Positions 17,077 through 27,253 of a stretch of DNA of 64,000 bases are shown here, piece after piece. The notes below the pieces were generated by a model. It saw nothing but the letters and a program-made list of their open reading frames with translations, was not told where the DNA came from and did no database searches. The position numbers were made by a program, and so were the translations under genes. The DNA is from Dechloromonas sp. TW-R-39-2 (GTDB lineage: Bacteria; Pseudomonadota; Gammaproteobacteria; Burkholderiales; Rhodocyclaceae): NCBI RefSeq assembly GCF_016864195.1, contig NZ_CP045202.1, positions 3,380,501-3,444,500 of the forward strand, written 5' to 3'. Each line of letters opens with the position of its first letter. Positions within the stretch are counted from its first letter, which is position 1.

Positions 17077-18284
17077 GCCAGCCCATTCTTTTCGGCATCG
17101 ACCGCCTGATTTCCGACCCGGCCCTGCGCCAGCCCCTGCATGGCCGCCGCATCGCCCTGCTCGCCCACCCGGCCTCGGTCACCGCTGACCTGACGCATTC
17201 GCTCGACGCCCTTGCCGCCCTGCCCGATCTTGAACTGAGCGCCGCCTTCGGTCCGCAGCACGGCCTGCGCGGCGACAAGCAGGACAATATGGTCGAATCG
17301 CCGGATTTCCTCGACCCGCAACTCGGCATCCCGGTTTTCAGCCTGTACGGCGAAGTGCGCCGGCCGACCGATGCGATGATGGAAACCTTCGATGTCTTGC
17401 TGGTCGATCTGCAGGATCTCGGCTGTCGCATCTACACCTTCATCACGACCCTGCGTTACATCCTCGAAGCGGCCGCCCGGCATGGCAAGAGCGTCTGGGT
17501 GCTGGATCGCCCCAATCCGGCTGGACGCCCGGTCGAAGGGCTAACACTGCGTGACGGCTGGGAAAGCTTCGTCGGCGCCGGCCCGATGCCGATGCGCCAC
17601 GGCCTGACCATGGGCGAACTCGGCCAATGGTTCATCGCCACGCTCGAACTCGATGTCGATTACCGGGTCATCACGATGCAAGGCTGGCAACCGGACAGCG
17701 CCCCCGGCTACGGCTGGCCGCCGGAATGCAGTTGGATCAACCCCAGCCCGAACGCCCCTAACCTGAGCATGGCGCGCGCCTACGCCGGCACGGTGATGCT
17801 CGAAGGCGCGACGCTTTCCGAAGGGCGCGGCACGACCCGACCGCTCGAACTGTTCGGCGCCCCGGACATCGACGCACGCGCCGTAATCGCCGAAATGCGC
17901 GCCTTTGCGCCGCACTGGCTGGCTGGCTGCAAACTGCGCGAATGCTGGTTCGAACCGACCTTCCACAAACACGCCGGCAAGCAGTGCAACGGTGTGCAGA
18001 TCCACTGCGAAGGGCCGTACTACGATCACACCGCCTTCAAACCGTGGCGCATCCAGGCCCTGGCCTTCAAGGCAATCCGCCGGCTTTACCCGGATTACGC
18101 GCTATGGCGCGACTTTGCCTACGAATACGAGCACGACCGGCTGGCCATCGACCTGATCAACGGTTCACCGTTGTTGCGCGACTGGGTGGACAACCCGGCC
18201 AGCACGCCGGACGATCTCGACGAGATCAGCCACCACGACGAACAAGCCTGGCTGACGTCGCGGTCGACCTTCCTTTTGTATTGA
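17073..18284 (+). CDS. namZ: DUF1343 / NamZ-type exo-beta-N-acetylmuramidase
   Basis: 403-aa DUF1343 protein. Motifs: GRRIALLAHPASV, AAFGPQHGLRGDKQDNM, the Asp-rich VLLVDLQDLGCRIYTFI, WVLDRPNP, EGRGTTRPLELFGAP. Characterised NamZ enzymes release MurNAc from non-reducing ends of peptidoglycan fragments. No signal peptide is visible from the ATG at 17073, so this member would act in the cytoplasm on recycled wall fragments, unlike secreted NamZ; that is inference. ATGA overlap with the DOMON-like gene. Confidence 0.85.
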   Translation: MSQPILFGIDRLISDPALRQPLHGRRIALLAHPASVTADLTHSLDALAALPDLELSAAFGPQHGLRGDKQDNMVESPDFLDPQLGIPVFSLYGEVRRPTDAMMETFDVLLVDLQDLGCRIYTFITTLRYILEAAARHGKSVWVLDRPNPAGRPVEGLTLRDGWESFVGAGPMPMRHGLTMGELGQWFIATLELDVDYRVITMQGWQPDSAPGYGWPPECSWINPSPNAPNLSMARAYAGTVMLEGATLSEGRGTTRPLELFGAPDIDARAVIAEMRAFAPHWLAGCKLRECWFEPTFHKHAGKQCNGVQIHCEGPYYDHTAFKPWRIQALAFKAIRRLYPDYALWRDFAYEYEHDRLAIDLINGSPLLRDWVDNPASTPDDLDEISHHDEQAWLTSRSTFLLY

Positions 18285-18296
18285 TTTCGGCGCGAA

Positions 18297-18857
18297 CTAC
18301 AGGCGCGGCCTGACGAGGTAGATCTCGACCCAGTGCTGCAGCGCATCGCGCTTCAGCCGGTGTTCCTCGCCGAAAGGGGCGAGCAGGATACGGCGCGCCG
18401 GGACGCGCAACTCAAGCAAACGGGCCCTGACCGCCTGCAAGGATTTCTCGGCCAAGCCGAGATTGAGTGCCGGACTGCCGCCCTCGGGGACAAAACCTTC
18501 CAGGCGCAGGATCAACTTTTCATCCGATCGGGCCTGCTGGGCAATGGCCTGCAGCCGCGATTCGGCTTCGCGCGAGATGACCTGGTTGTCCGGACTGAAC
18601 TTGATCACCGCATCCGGCTGGCTTCGCGCCGTGCTGGCAGACTCACCGGCTTTGCGCTGGCTTGTCGAATAACGCCCCAACTCGCCACGATCGCTGCGCA
18701 GTGCGGGTTCTGCACTTTCGCCGGCACGCCGGGCAGTGCCTGGACGGGGCGCCTCGGCATCATCCGAAAATGGCCAGCCAAAGCCGGACGAGCCCGATGT
18801 CGAACAGCCCGACACTGCCAGCAGGATGGCAATGGACATCAGCATGCGTCGTTTCAT
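18297..18857 (-). CDS. OmpA-like lipoprotein
   Basis: 186 aa. The ATG at 18857 (MKRRMLMSIAILLA) leads to lipobox AVSGC. A low-complexity, Ala/Arg/Ser-rich middle is followed by an OmpA-C-like module: AVIKFSPDNQVISREAESRL, LILRLEGFVPEGGSPALNLG, RARLLELRVPARRILLAPFG. The peptidoglycan-binding core is divergent: the usual NADxxG Asp is not evident, so wall binding is uncertain. It follows the FAD oxidoreductase on the same strand after 68 bp and is convergent with namZ. Confidence 0.75.
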   Translation of the reverse strand: MKRRMLMSIAILLAVSGCSTSGSSGFGWPFSDDAEAPRPGTARRAGESAEPALRSDRGELGRYSTSQRKAGESASTARSQPDAVIKFSPDNQVISREAESRLQAIAQQARSDEKLILRLEGFVPEGGSPALNLGLAEKSLQAVRARLLELRVPARRILLAPFGEEHRLKRDALQHWVEIYLVRPRL

Positions 18858-18925
18858 AAAAACCCCAATTTGCAGAGGGCTAAGATCGTACCGCAAATAG
18901 CGAAGCGCGCCGAGATCTTCTGCCG

Positions 18926-20548
18926 CTATCGGCCATTCAATGCCTTGCGCACCCGATCCGCCGCAATCACGCCACGATACTGCGCCTCTTCGAACAACGA
19001 AAAACCCGACAAATCGGCGTGCGCCAGAGCAATCCGCCGGCTGCGGAAGTCGACCAGCCGGCGACGCATTTCGCCCCACAGGCTGCCAGGCGTCGGGCGA
19101 CGCATCGCGTGCCCATGACGAAAGACATCCAGCCGCGTCGTCAGCCGGCGAATCTCGGGATGAACCTGCGCCAACTCGCCGAGAATTTCACCCGCCCATT
19201 GCTCGCGCGAAGTTTCCAGCAAACGCCGACGCCCGGCAGCCGGCGTCATATCGTGCAAGGCGCGATACCAGGTCAGCACCGTCCCCACCTGATGCCGGCG
19301 TATCGCTTGATGCGTGGCGACGATATAGCCCAGGCCCGGGCTGTCGTAGAGCACGTTATCCCAGGCCAGCGGCGCGCCGTGCCGCTCTTCCGGCAGGGCG
19401 GAAAGATGCAGGTTGGCGGTCAACCAGGGGGCGTAATCAGCCGCCTGCGCCGCCGCCTTGAGCGGCTGCGGAATCGCCCCCCAGACCCGCGGCAGGACAA
19501 AGGCCGGCGCCGCCCAGATCACTTGCCGCGCTTCGTAACGCACGCTTTTTGCCCCGACCAGCACGTCGACCGCGACATGCGAGCGACTTTCCTCGATCCG
19601 CCAGGCCAGAGCGCCGGTCACGATGCGATCAACCGCCCGGCGGGCCAGGCCGCGAGCCAGCCAGGCATTGCCCTCCGGCGCGGTCAACACCGTTTCCGCC
19701 GCCGCATTGGCTGCCTCGCCGTTGCGGCAGGCAAAGTAATGCAGGCCGGCCCAGGCCGAAGTTTCGTGGTGCGCCATGCCGTAATCATCGCGACAGGCGT
19801 AATTGGCCAGCCAGTGCAGGCTGGGCGCCGTGAAGCCCTGCTCGTTCAACCACTGGCTGAAGGAAATGGCATCCAGTGCCCGCCAGGCCGGATCGCGACT
19901 CGACAGTTCCATGGGAATGGCGAACACCCGCCGCCCATCGTTACCGCGCAACGCCTTGAGCGCCTCCATGCGCGCCTGAAATGCCTGCTGCTGGGCGCGC
20001 TCGCCCGACGCCAGCCCGACATGCGGCAACAGGCCGCTTTGCCACAAACCGTGACGATAGACGCGCTCCTGCGGGGTGCCGCATAGATAGCGCTCATCGT
20101 AGATCGGCTTGCCCGCGGCTGAACGCCCTTGCTCGACACCCAGCTCGCGGAGCAATTCGCTGACGTACTCAGCCTCGCTTGACGGCAGAGGCAGGTAATG
20201 GGCGCCCCAGGGATAGGCGCTGACGGCCGATTGTCCGGCCCGCGAATTGCCGCCGGCCTCATTTTCAAGATCGAGCACGATGAAGTCGTCGACCGCAGCA
20301 CGACTCAATTGCCAGGCGGCCGATAATCCTGAAATACCGCCGCCGACGATCAGGACATCCGTCCGCCGGATTTCGCCGGGCGGCGGAAAATTGCCGTCGC
20401 GCAGCCGATGAGCGAGGCTGGACGACATGCCGAGCAACTCGCCCGGCGGCAAATCGGCGGCTGGAACGCAGCCACTCAGCGCCAGCGCCCCGACCGAGCA
20501 GAGAAACTCCCGGCGGCCCGGCGCTGTTGGCGGAGAATCCTGCCTAGC
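18926..20548 (-). CDS. Tat-exported FAD-dependent oxidoreductase (amine-oxidase type), likely lipoprotein
   Basis: About 540 aa. The N-terminus has a twin-arginine start followed by a lipobox (GRREFLCSVGALALSGC), so the folded flavoprotein is probably exported by Tat and lipidated. Then comes the FAD Rossmann motif VLIVGGGISGLSAAWQLS with an acidic strand end, and GGNSRAG. No close functional relative was recognised. The start is uncertain: TTG at 20548 overlaps the ftsX stop and precedes the Tat motif by about ten residues; the longer frame to 20599 lies inside ftsX. Confidence 0.75.
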   Translation of the reverse strand, partial: ARQDSPPTAPGRREFLCSVGALALSGCVPAADLPPGELLGMSSSLAHRLRDGNFPPPGEIRRTDVLIVGGGISGLSAAWQLSRAAVDDFIVLDLENEAGGNSRAGQSAVSAYPWGAHYLPLPSSEAEYVSELLRELGVEQGRSAAGKPIYDERYLCGTPQERVYRHGLWQSGLLPHVGLASGERAQQQAFQARMEALKALRGNDGRRVFAIPMELSSRDPAWRALDAISFSQWLNEQGFTAPSLHWLANYACRDDYGMAHHETSAWAGLHYFACRNGEAANAAAETVLTAPEGNAWLARGLARRAVDRIVTGALAWRIEESRSHVAVDVLVGAKSVRYEARQVIWAAPAFVLPRVWGAIPQPLKAAAQAADYAPWLTANLHLSALPEERHGAPLAWDNVLYDSPGLGYIVATHQAIRRHQVGTVLTWYRALHDMTPAAGRRRLLETSREQWAGEILGELAQVHPEIRRLTTRLDVFRHGHAMRRPTPGSLWGEMRRRLVDFRSRRIALAHADLSGFSLFEEAQYRGVIAADRVRKALNGR

Positions 20549-21443
20549 CAAACTTCCGCAGGGAAAGGCTGACCGACAGCTGCGCGCCCAGCCAGCCAAG
20601 GAAGGCGCCAGCCCCGGCCATCACACCGACAGCCGAAATCCCTGGCCCGTGCAGGCTGAAGCTGCCGCCGTAGAGTGCCGCCAACTGGCTGACCGGCGCA
20701 GCGAGCAGCGCCAGGCCGCCGCTGACCAGCCCAACGGCCAGCAAGCCGCCGAACAAGCCCTGCAGCGCACCGTAATAGTAGAAAGGACGGCGGATGAAGG
20801 CATCGGTTGCACCGATCATCCGCGCCACTTCGATTTCCATCGCCTGGGCCATCACTTGCAGGCGAATCGTATTGAAAGTCACGGCTACCAGACCGGCCGC
20901 AAAAATGCCGGCCAGCATCCAGAGAACCAGCTTGCCGAGCTTGAGGAAGGCATCGAAACGCTTGACCCAGGCCGAATCGAGCTGGACATGAGCGACCCGC
21001 GGCCAGCCGGCCATTTCCTTGCGCAGGATTTCGAGCGCCTCGGGCGTGGTATTGGTCGGCTCGACGATGAAAGCATCGGGCAGCGGATTGCGCGGCAGGC
21101 TGGCGACGATCTCGGCCATCCCCTCATTCGACTTGATGCGCTTGAGCGCCTCTTCCTTCGGCACGAAACGCCATTTCCCGGTCGACGCCGCCTTGAGACG
21201 ATTTTCGATTTCACCGACATCCTTGCGCGTCGCCTCAAGCTGCATGAACAGGCTGATCTGCTGCACACCGGACGCCGTATTGCCGAGATCGCGCAGATTG
21301 TCGAGCAACACGTAACCGGTGCCCGGCAAGGTCAGCGCAATGCCGATGACGAGCAGCGAAAGCAGCGTATTGAGCGGCGCCGCCAGCAAGCGACGAAAAG
21401 CCGAGGCCAGTGCGGCCTGATGCTGGGTCAACCAGGCGTTCAT
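20544..21443 (-). CDS. ftsX: Cell division protein FtsX
   Basis: 299-aa membrane partner of FtsE. It has an N-terminal cytoplasmic helix, TM1 (TLLSLLVIGIALTLPGTG), a periplasmic extracellular loop of ~110 residues with NPLPDAFIV, then three C-terminal TMs typical of FtsX/MacB-like permeases (VTFNTIRLQVMAQAMEIEVA before TM3). With FtsE it transmits ATP hydrolysis to murein hydrolase activators. Its ATG overlaps the ftsE stop by 4 bp; its own stop is overlapped by the FAD gene. Confidence 0.94.
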   Translation of the reverse strand: MNAWLTQHQAALASAFRRLLAAPLNTLLSLLVIGIALTLPGTGYVLLDNLRDLGNTASGVQQISLFMQLEATRKDVGEIENRLKAASTGKWRFVPKEEALKRIKSNEGMAEIVASLPRNPLPDAFIVEPTNTTPEALEILRKEMAGWPRVAHVQLDSAWVKRFDAFLKLGKLVLWMLAGIFAAGLVAVTFNTIRLQVMAQAMEIEVARMIGATDAFIRRPFYYYGALQGLFGGLLAVGLVSGGLALLAAPVSQLAALYGGSFSLHGPGISAVGVMAGAGAFLGWLGAQLSVSLSLRKFG

Positions 21444-22090
21444 AGCAGCCTCCCGTGGTCCAGACGCAGGACGTTCGGGTGATAGCGCTCGACCCAGTGC
21501 GGGTCGTGCGTCGCCACCACGACGGTGACACCGACCTGATGGAAGGATTCAAAAATATCGAGGATCTCGGCCGCCGACGCAGCATCGAGATTGCCGGTCG
21601 GTTCATCGGCCAGCAGCACGGTCGGCCGATTGACCACGGCACGAGCAATCGCCAGCCGCTGTTGCTCTCCGCCGGACAAGGCGATCGGGCGGGCCTTTTC
21701 GCGTGACAGCAGGCCGACCTTGTCGAGCGCCGCCTGAGCCCGGCGAATCGACTCGCGACGCGGCAGGCCGACGATCTGCAGAGGCAGCAGCACGTTGTCG
21801 AGCACGTTGTGATCGAACAACAGTTTCTGGTCCTGGAACACCATGCCGAAATTACGCCGCAGATAGGGAATGGCGCTACGCCGCAAGGACGAAAGATTCT
21901 GGCCATTGACCACCAGGCTGCCGGAGGTTGGCCGCTCGATCGAAGCAATCAGCTTGACCAGCGTCGACTTGCCGGCGCCGGAATGGCCGGTGATGAACAC
22001 CATTTCTCCGGCACTGATCCGGAAACTGACATCCTTGACGGCTTCGTAGCCGCCGGGATAACGCTTGGTCAGGTTGCTGGCGACGATCAT
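21440..22090 (-). CDS. ftsE: Cell division ATP-binding protein FtsE
   Basis: 216-aa ABC ATPase. Walker [11 protein letters not shown]-loop MVFQDQKLL, signature LSGGEQQR, Walker B VLLADEP, H-loop VATHD. The ATG at 22090 overlaps the ftsY stop (ATGA), so ftsY-ftsE-ftsX are coupled. Longer in-frame sequence upstream is inside ftsY and was excluded. Confidence 0.95.
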   Translation of the reverse strand: MIVASNLTKRYPGGYEAVKDVSFRISAGEMVFITGHSGAGKSTLVKLIASIERPTSGSLVVNGQNLSSLRRSAIPYLRRNFGMVFQDQKLLFDHNVLDNVLLPLQIVGLPRRESIRRAQAALDKVGLLSREKARPIALSGGEQQRLAIARAVVNRPTVLLADEPTGNLDAASAAEILDIFESFHQVGVTVVVATHDPHWVERYHPNVLRLDHGRLL

Positions 22091-23061
22091 TCGAACAGGG
22101 CGTCGACGAAATCTTTGGCCGAGAAGGGACGCAGATCGTCGATCTGCTCGCCCACCCCGATGAAGCGGATCGGCTTCGGGCACTGTCGGGCAATTGCCGC
22201 AACCACGCCGCCCTTGGCCGAGCCATCGAGCTTGGTGACGACCAGGCCGGTGACATTGATTGCCTTGTCGAACGCCTTGACCTGCTGCAGCGCGTTCTGG
22301 CCGATGTTGGCATCGAGCACCAGCAGGGTTTCGTGCGGCCCGGTCGGTTCGACCTTCTGAATGACGCGACGCACCTTGGCGATTTCTTCCATCAGGTGCA
22401 GCTGGGTCGGCAGGCGACCGGCCGTATCGGCCAACACGATATCGATGCCACGCGCCTTGGCGGCTGAAATGGCATCGAACACCACGGCGGCCGGATCACC
22501 GTTGTCCTGGGCGATGACAGTGACGTTATTGCGCTCGCCCCAGGTTTCGAGCTGTTCGCGTGCGGCGGCGCGGAAGGTATCGCCAGCGGCCAGCAAGACG
22601 CTCTTGCCCTGGTTCTGGAAATACTTGGCCAGCTTGCCGATCGAGGTTGTCTTGCCGGCACCATTGACGCCGGCAATCATGATCACGTAGGGCTTGTGGC
22701 CGCTGACATCAAGCGCCTGTTCGAGCGGTTGCAGGGTTTCGAGCAAGGCATCGGACAAGGCTTTCTGGATGGCTTCCGGGGTTTCCAGCTTGTCGCGCTT
22801 GGCGGCTTTCTTCAACTCGCCGAGCAGATGCATCGTCGCCTCGACGCCGACATCGCTCGTCAGCAGAAGCTCTTCCAGCTCCTCCAGCAGCTCGTCATCG
22901 ACCTTGCCGCGCGAGAAAATCGACTTGAGCTTGCCGCCGAGCTGGGCGCGGGTCTTGGCCAGGCCCTTGAAGAGGCGTTCGCGCCATGAAGGGGCGGCAT
23001 CGGGTGTGGGAGCCGCGTCAACCTTGGGGTCGGCAGCGGATTTTTTCAGGAAACTGAACAT
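22087..23061 (-). CDS. ftsY: Signal recognition particle receptor FtsY
   Basis: 324-aa SRP-GTPase that docks ribosome-nascent chain complexes at the membrane. N-terminal amphipathic start MFSFLKKSA with a short acidic/Pro A-domain, NG domain with G1 GVNGAGKTTSIGKLA, DTFRAAAREQL, G3 DTAGRLPTQ, G4 TKLDG and the GxGE motif IGVGEQIDDL. The A domain is short compared with E. coli, as in many betaproteobacteria. Divergent from the M16 pair, with a 131-bp gap. Confidence 0.96.
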   Translation of the reverse strand: MFSFLKKSAADPKVDAAPTPDAAPSWRERLFKGLAKTRAQLGGKLKSIFSRGKVDDELLEELEELLLTSDVGVEATMHLLGELKKAAKRDKLETPEAIQKALSDALLETLQPLEQALDVSGHKPYVIMIAGVNGAGKTTSIGKLAKYFQNQGKSVLLAAGDTFRAAAREQLETWGERNNVTVIAQDNGDPAAVVFDAISAAKARGIDIVLADTAGRLPTQLHLMEEIAKVRRVIQKVEPTGPHETLLVLDANIGQNALQQVKAFDKAINVTGLVVTKLDGSAKGGVVAAIARQCPKPIRFIGVGEQIDDLRPFSAKDFVDALFE

Positions 23062-23192
23062 GGAGAATGGGGTCTTAAGTGACTGTGGCCGTGCTGACAG
23101 GCAGGCGGCAAGCCGTTAAGATGCCACCCGGATCGAAGCTGATTCAGCGCCCGATTTTAGCAGAAAGACCTCTTGGAAAGCCCCGCTATCCC

Positions 23193-24551
23193 ATGCGAAT
23201 GCAACAACTTATCCCCTTTTTGCTGGCCCCCTGGCTGTTGACCGCAGCCCACGCCAATCCCTACGAAACCACACTGCAGAACGGCTTGCGCATCATCGTC
23301 AAGGAAGATCGCCGCGCCCCGACTGCCGTCCAGATGGTCTGGTACCGTATCGGCAGCATGGACGAAGTTGACGGCGCCTCCGGCGTCGCCCACGTTCTCG
23401 AACACATGATGTTCAAGGGGACGCCCAGCGTCGGCCCCGGCGAATTCAACAAACGCGTCGCCGCCGCCGGCGGGCGCGACAATGCCTTCACCAGCCGCGA
23501 CTACACCGCCTACTTCCAGCAGGTACCGAAGGAAAAGCTGGAGGACATGATCCAGCTCGAAGCCGACCGGATGCGCCACCTCAACGTGGACGCCAAGGAA
23601 TTTACCCAGGAAATCAAGGTCGTCATGGAAGAGCGCCGCATGCGCACCGACGACAACCCACAAGCCAAGCTGTTCGAACAGATGAATGCTGTGGCGTTCC
23701 AGGCGCACCCGTATCGCCGCCCGATCATCGGCTGGATGAACGATCTGGAAACGATGACCGCGGCCGACGCCAAAGCCTGGTACGACACCTGGTACGTCCC
23801 GAACAACGCTTACGTCGTGATTACCGGCGATGTCGATCACAAGGAAATCTTTGCGCTGGCCGAGAAATACTACGGCCCGCTCGAAGGCCACGCCCTGCCG
23901 CGCAGCAAGCCGCAGATCGAACCGGCCCAGCACGGCACGCGCCGGATCAGCGTCAAGGCCCCGGCCGAACTGCCGGTACTGATCATGGGCTACAAGGCGC
24001 CGATCCTACGTGACGCCGACCGTGACAGCGAACCGTACGCGCTGGAAATGCTCAGCGCCATTCTCGACGGCCACGATGCCGCCCGTTTCAACAAGAAACT
24101 GGTGCGCGAAGACCAGGTCGCGCTGTCCGTCGGCATCGATTACGACCCGACCGCCCGCGGCCCCGGCATGCTTTACCTGCACGGCAGCCCAAGCGAAGGC
24201 AAAACGGTGGCCGACCTCGAAGCCGCGCTGCGCGACGAAATCGCCCGCGTCCAGAAAGAGGGCGTCAGCGAACCGGAACTGAAGCGCGCCAAGGCCCAGT
24301 TGCTGGCCAGCCAGGTGTACAAGCTCGACTCGATGTTTGGTCAGGCGATGGAAATCGGCCAGACCGAATCGGCCGGCATCCCGTATCAAAAAATCGACCG
24401 CATGCTCGAAAAACTGCAAAAAGTGAGCGCCGCCGAAGTGCAGGCCGTCGCCCGCAAATATTTCACCGACGACACGCTGACCGTCGGCGTACTCGATCCA
24501 CAGCCGCTCGACGGCAAGCCACGTCGCCCTGGCGTCGCCACCCGTCACTAA
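23193..24551 (+). CDS. Catalytic M16-family zinc peptidase (PqqL/processing-peptidase-like)
   Basis: 452-aa periplasmic metallopeptidase. Signal peptide MRMQQLIPFLLAPWLLTAAH with cleavage after AHA. The inverted zinc site HVLEH (HxxEH) plus the downstream Glu in EIKVVMEERRMR complete the active site, and the second half holds the M16 C-terminal domain. Start is ATG 23193; the longer ORF lacks a signal. It lies 10 bp before the non-catalytic partner, and such pairs form alpha/beta heterodimers. Substrate is unknown. Confidence 0.9.
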   Translation: MRMQQLIPFLLAPWLLTAAHANPYETTLQNGLRIIVKEDRRAPTAVQMVWYRIGSMDEVDGASGVAHVLEHMMFKGTPSVGPGEFNKRVAAAGGRDNAFTSRDYTAYFQQVPKEKLEDMIQLEADRMRHLNVDAKEFTQEIKVVMEERRMRTDDNPQAKLFEQMNAVAFQAHPYRRPIIGWMNDLETMTAADAKAWYDTWYVPNNAYVVITGDVDHKEIFALAEKYYGPLEGHALPRSKPQIEPAQHGTRRISVKAPAELPVLIMGYKAPILRDADRDSEPYALEMLSAILDGHDAARFNKKLVREDQVALSVGIDYDPTARGPGMLYLHGSPSEGKTVADLEAALRDEIARVQKEGVSEPELKRAKAQLLASQVYKLDSMFGQAMEIGQTESAGIPYQKIDRMLEKLQKVSAAEVQAVARKYFTDDTLTVGVLDPQPLDGKPRRPGVATRH

Positions 24552-24561
24552 GGCCCGGAAA

Positions 24562-25853
24562 ATGACCATGAAAAACCTGTTGACCGCAGCATTCGCCCTG
24601 CTGGTAGCGCAGACCGCCCTGGCCGGCGTCAAGATCGAACATTGGGTATCGCCCTCCGGTGCACGGGTCTATTTTGTCGAAAGCCGTGTCCTGCCGATGC
24701 TCGATGTCCAGGTCGACTTTGCGGCCGGCTCGATGTTCGACCCAGAAGGCAAACCGGGCGTTGCCGCCCTGACTCGCAGCGGCCTCGACCTGGGTGCCGG
24801 CAAGCGCAACGAAACCGAGATCGCCGAACAACTCGCCGACATCGGCGCCAATCTCGGCGGCGGCGCCGACACCGACCGGGCCAGCATCGCCCTGCGCACG
24901 CTGTCCGCGCGGGACAAACGCGAACCGGCGCTCGACATTCTGCGCAACGTCCTGCATGCCCCGCGCTTCGAAAACGACATTTTCGAACGTGAAAAAGCCC
25001 GCACCATCGCCGGCCTGAAGGAAGCCATGACCCGTCCGGAAAGCATCGGCGGCAAGGCGTTCTGGGCGGCGATGTACCCCGGCCATCCGTACGGCCGCCA
25101 GGCCACCCCGGAGAGCATTGCCAGCCTGACGCGCGACGATCTGGCCAGCTTCCATGCCCGTTACTACAACGCCGCCAATGCCAGCATCACACTGGTCGGC
25201 GACATCTCGCGCAAGGATGCCGAGAAAATTGCCGAAGGCATCGCCGCCGGCCTGCCCAAGGGCGAAGCCGCCACCCTGCCGGCCGCCCCGGAGGCCCCGG
25301 CAGGCAGGACCGTCAAGCTGCCCCACCCGGCGACCCAGGCACATGTGTACATTGGCCTGCCTGCGGTCGAGCGCGGCAATCCGGACTATTTCCCGCTGCT
25401 CGTCGGCAATTACACCCTGGGCGGCGGCGGCTTCGTGTCGCGCCTGATGAAGGAAGTACGCGACAAGCGCGGCTTTGCCTACAGTGTCTACAGCTATTTC
25501 GCCCCGATGCGCCAGAGCGGTCCGTTCCAGATCGGGCTGCAGACCAAGCGTTCGCAAGCCGGCGAGGCTATCAAGGTGGCGCGCGACGTGCTCGATGGTT
25601 TTCTCAAGGAAGGTCCAAGCGACGAGGAACTGCTGGCCGCCAAGGCCAACCTGACCGGCAGCTTCCCGCTGCGCCTGGACAGCAACAAGAAACTGCTCGA
25701 TAACGCGGCGGCAATCGGCTTCTTCGGGCTGCCGCTCGATTACCTCGATCAGTACCAGGCCAAAATCGAGGCTGTCACGGTCGACCAGATCAAAGCGGCA
25801 TTTTCCCGCTACGTGCGTCCGGCCGACCTGATTACCGTGACGGTCGCCGCAGA

Positions 25854-25857
<4 letters not shown>
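24562..25857 (+). CDS. Non-catalytic M16-family partner subunit
   Basis: 431 aa with signal peptide MTMKNLLTAAFALLVAQTAL. The fold matches M16 (VESRVLPMLDVQVDFAAGSM, GVAALTRSGLDLGAG), but the zinc motif HxxEH is absent where its partner has HVLEH. The Arg/Tyr substrate-binding pair of such subunits is present (RGFAYSVYSYF). It therefore likely completes the cavity of the preceding enzyme. Its stop overlaps the TTG start of rsmD. Confidence 0.88.
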
Positions 25858-27164
<1,307 letters not shown>

Positions 27165-27180
27165 GCTTGGCTGGAAACAA

Positions 27181-27207
27181 AAAACCCGCGAAATCCGCGG
27201 GTTTTTT
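27181..27207. terminator. Bidirectional terminator
   Basis: AAAACCCGCG / CGCGGGTTTT hairpin with a 5-nt loop, T-rich on both exit sides, between the convergent ferredoxin and dynamin-like genes. Confidence 0.9.
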
Positions 27208-27253
27208 ATTGCCCATTTTCGGGCCTTGACTGCGGTAGACCGCAGCACAAGAC

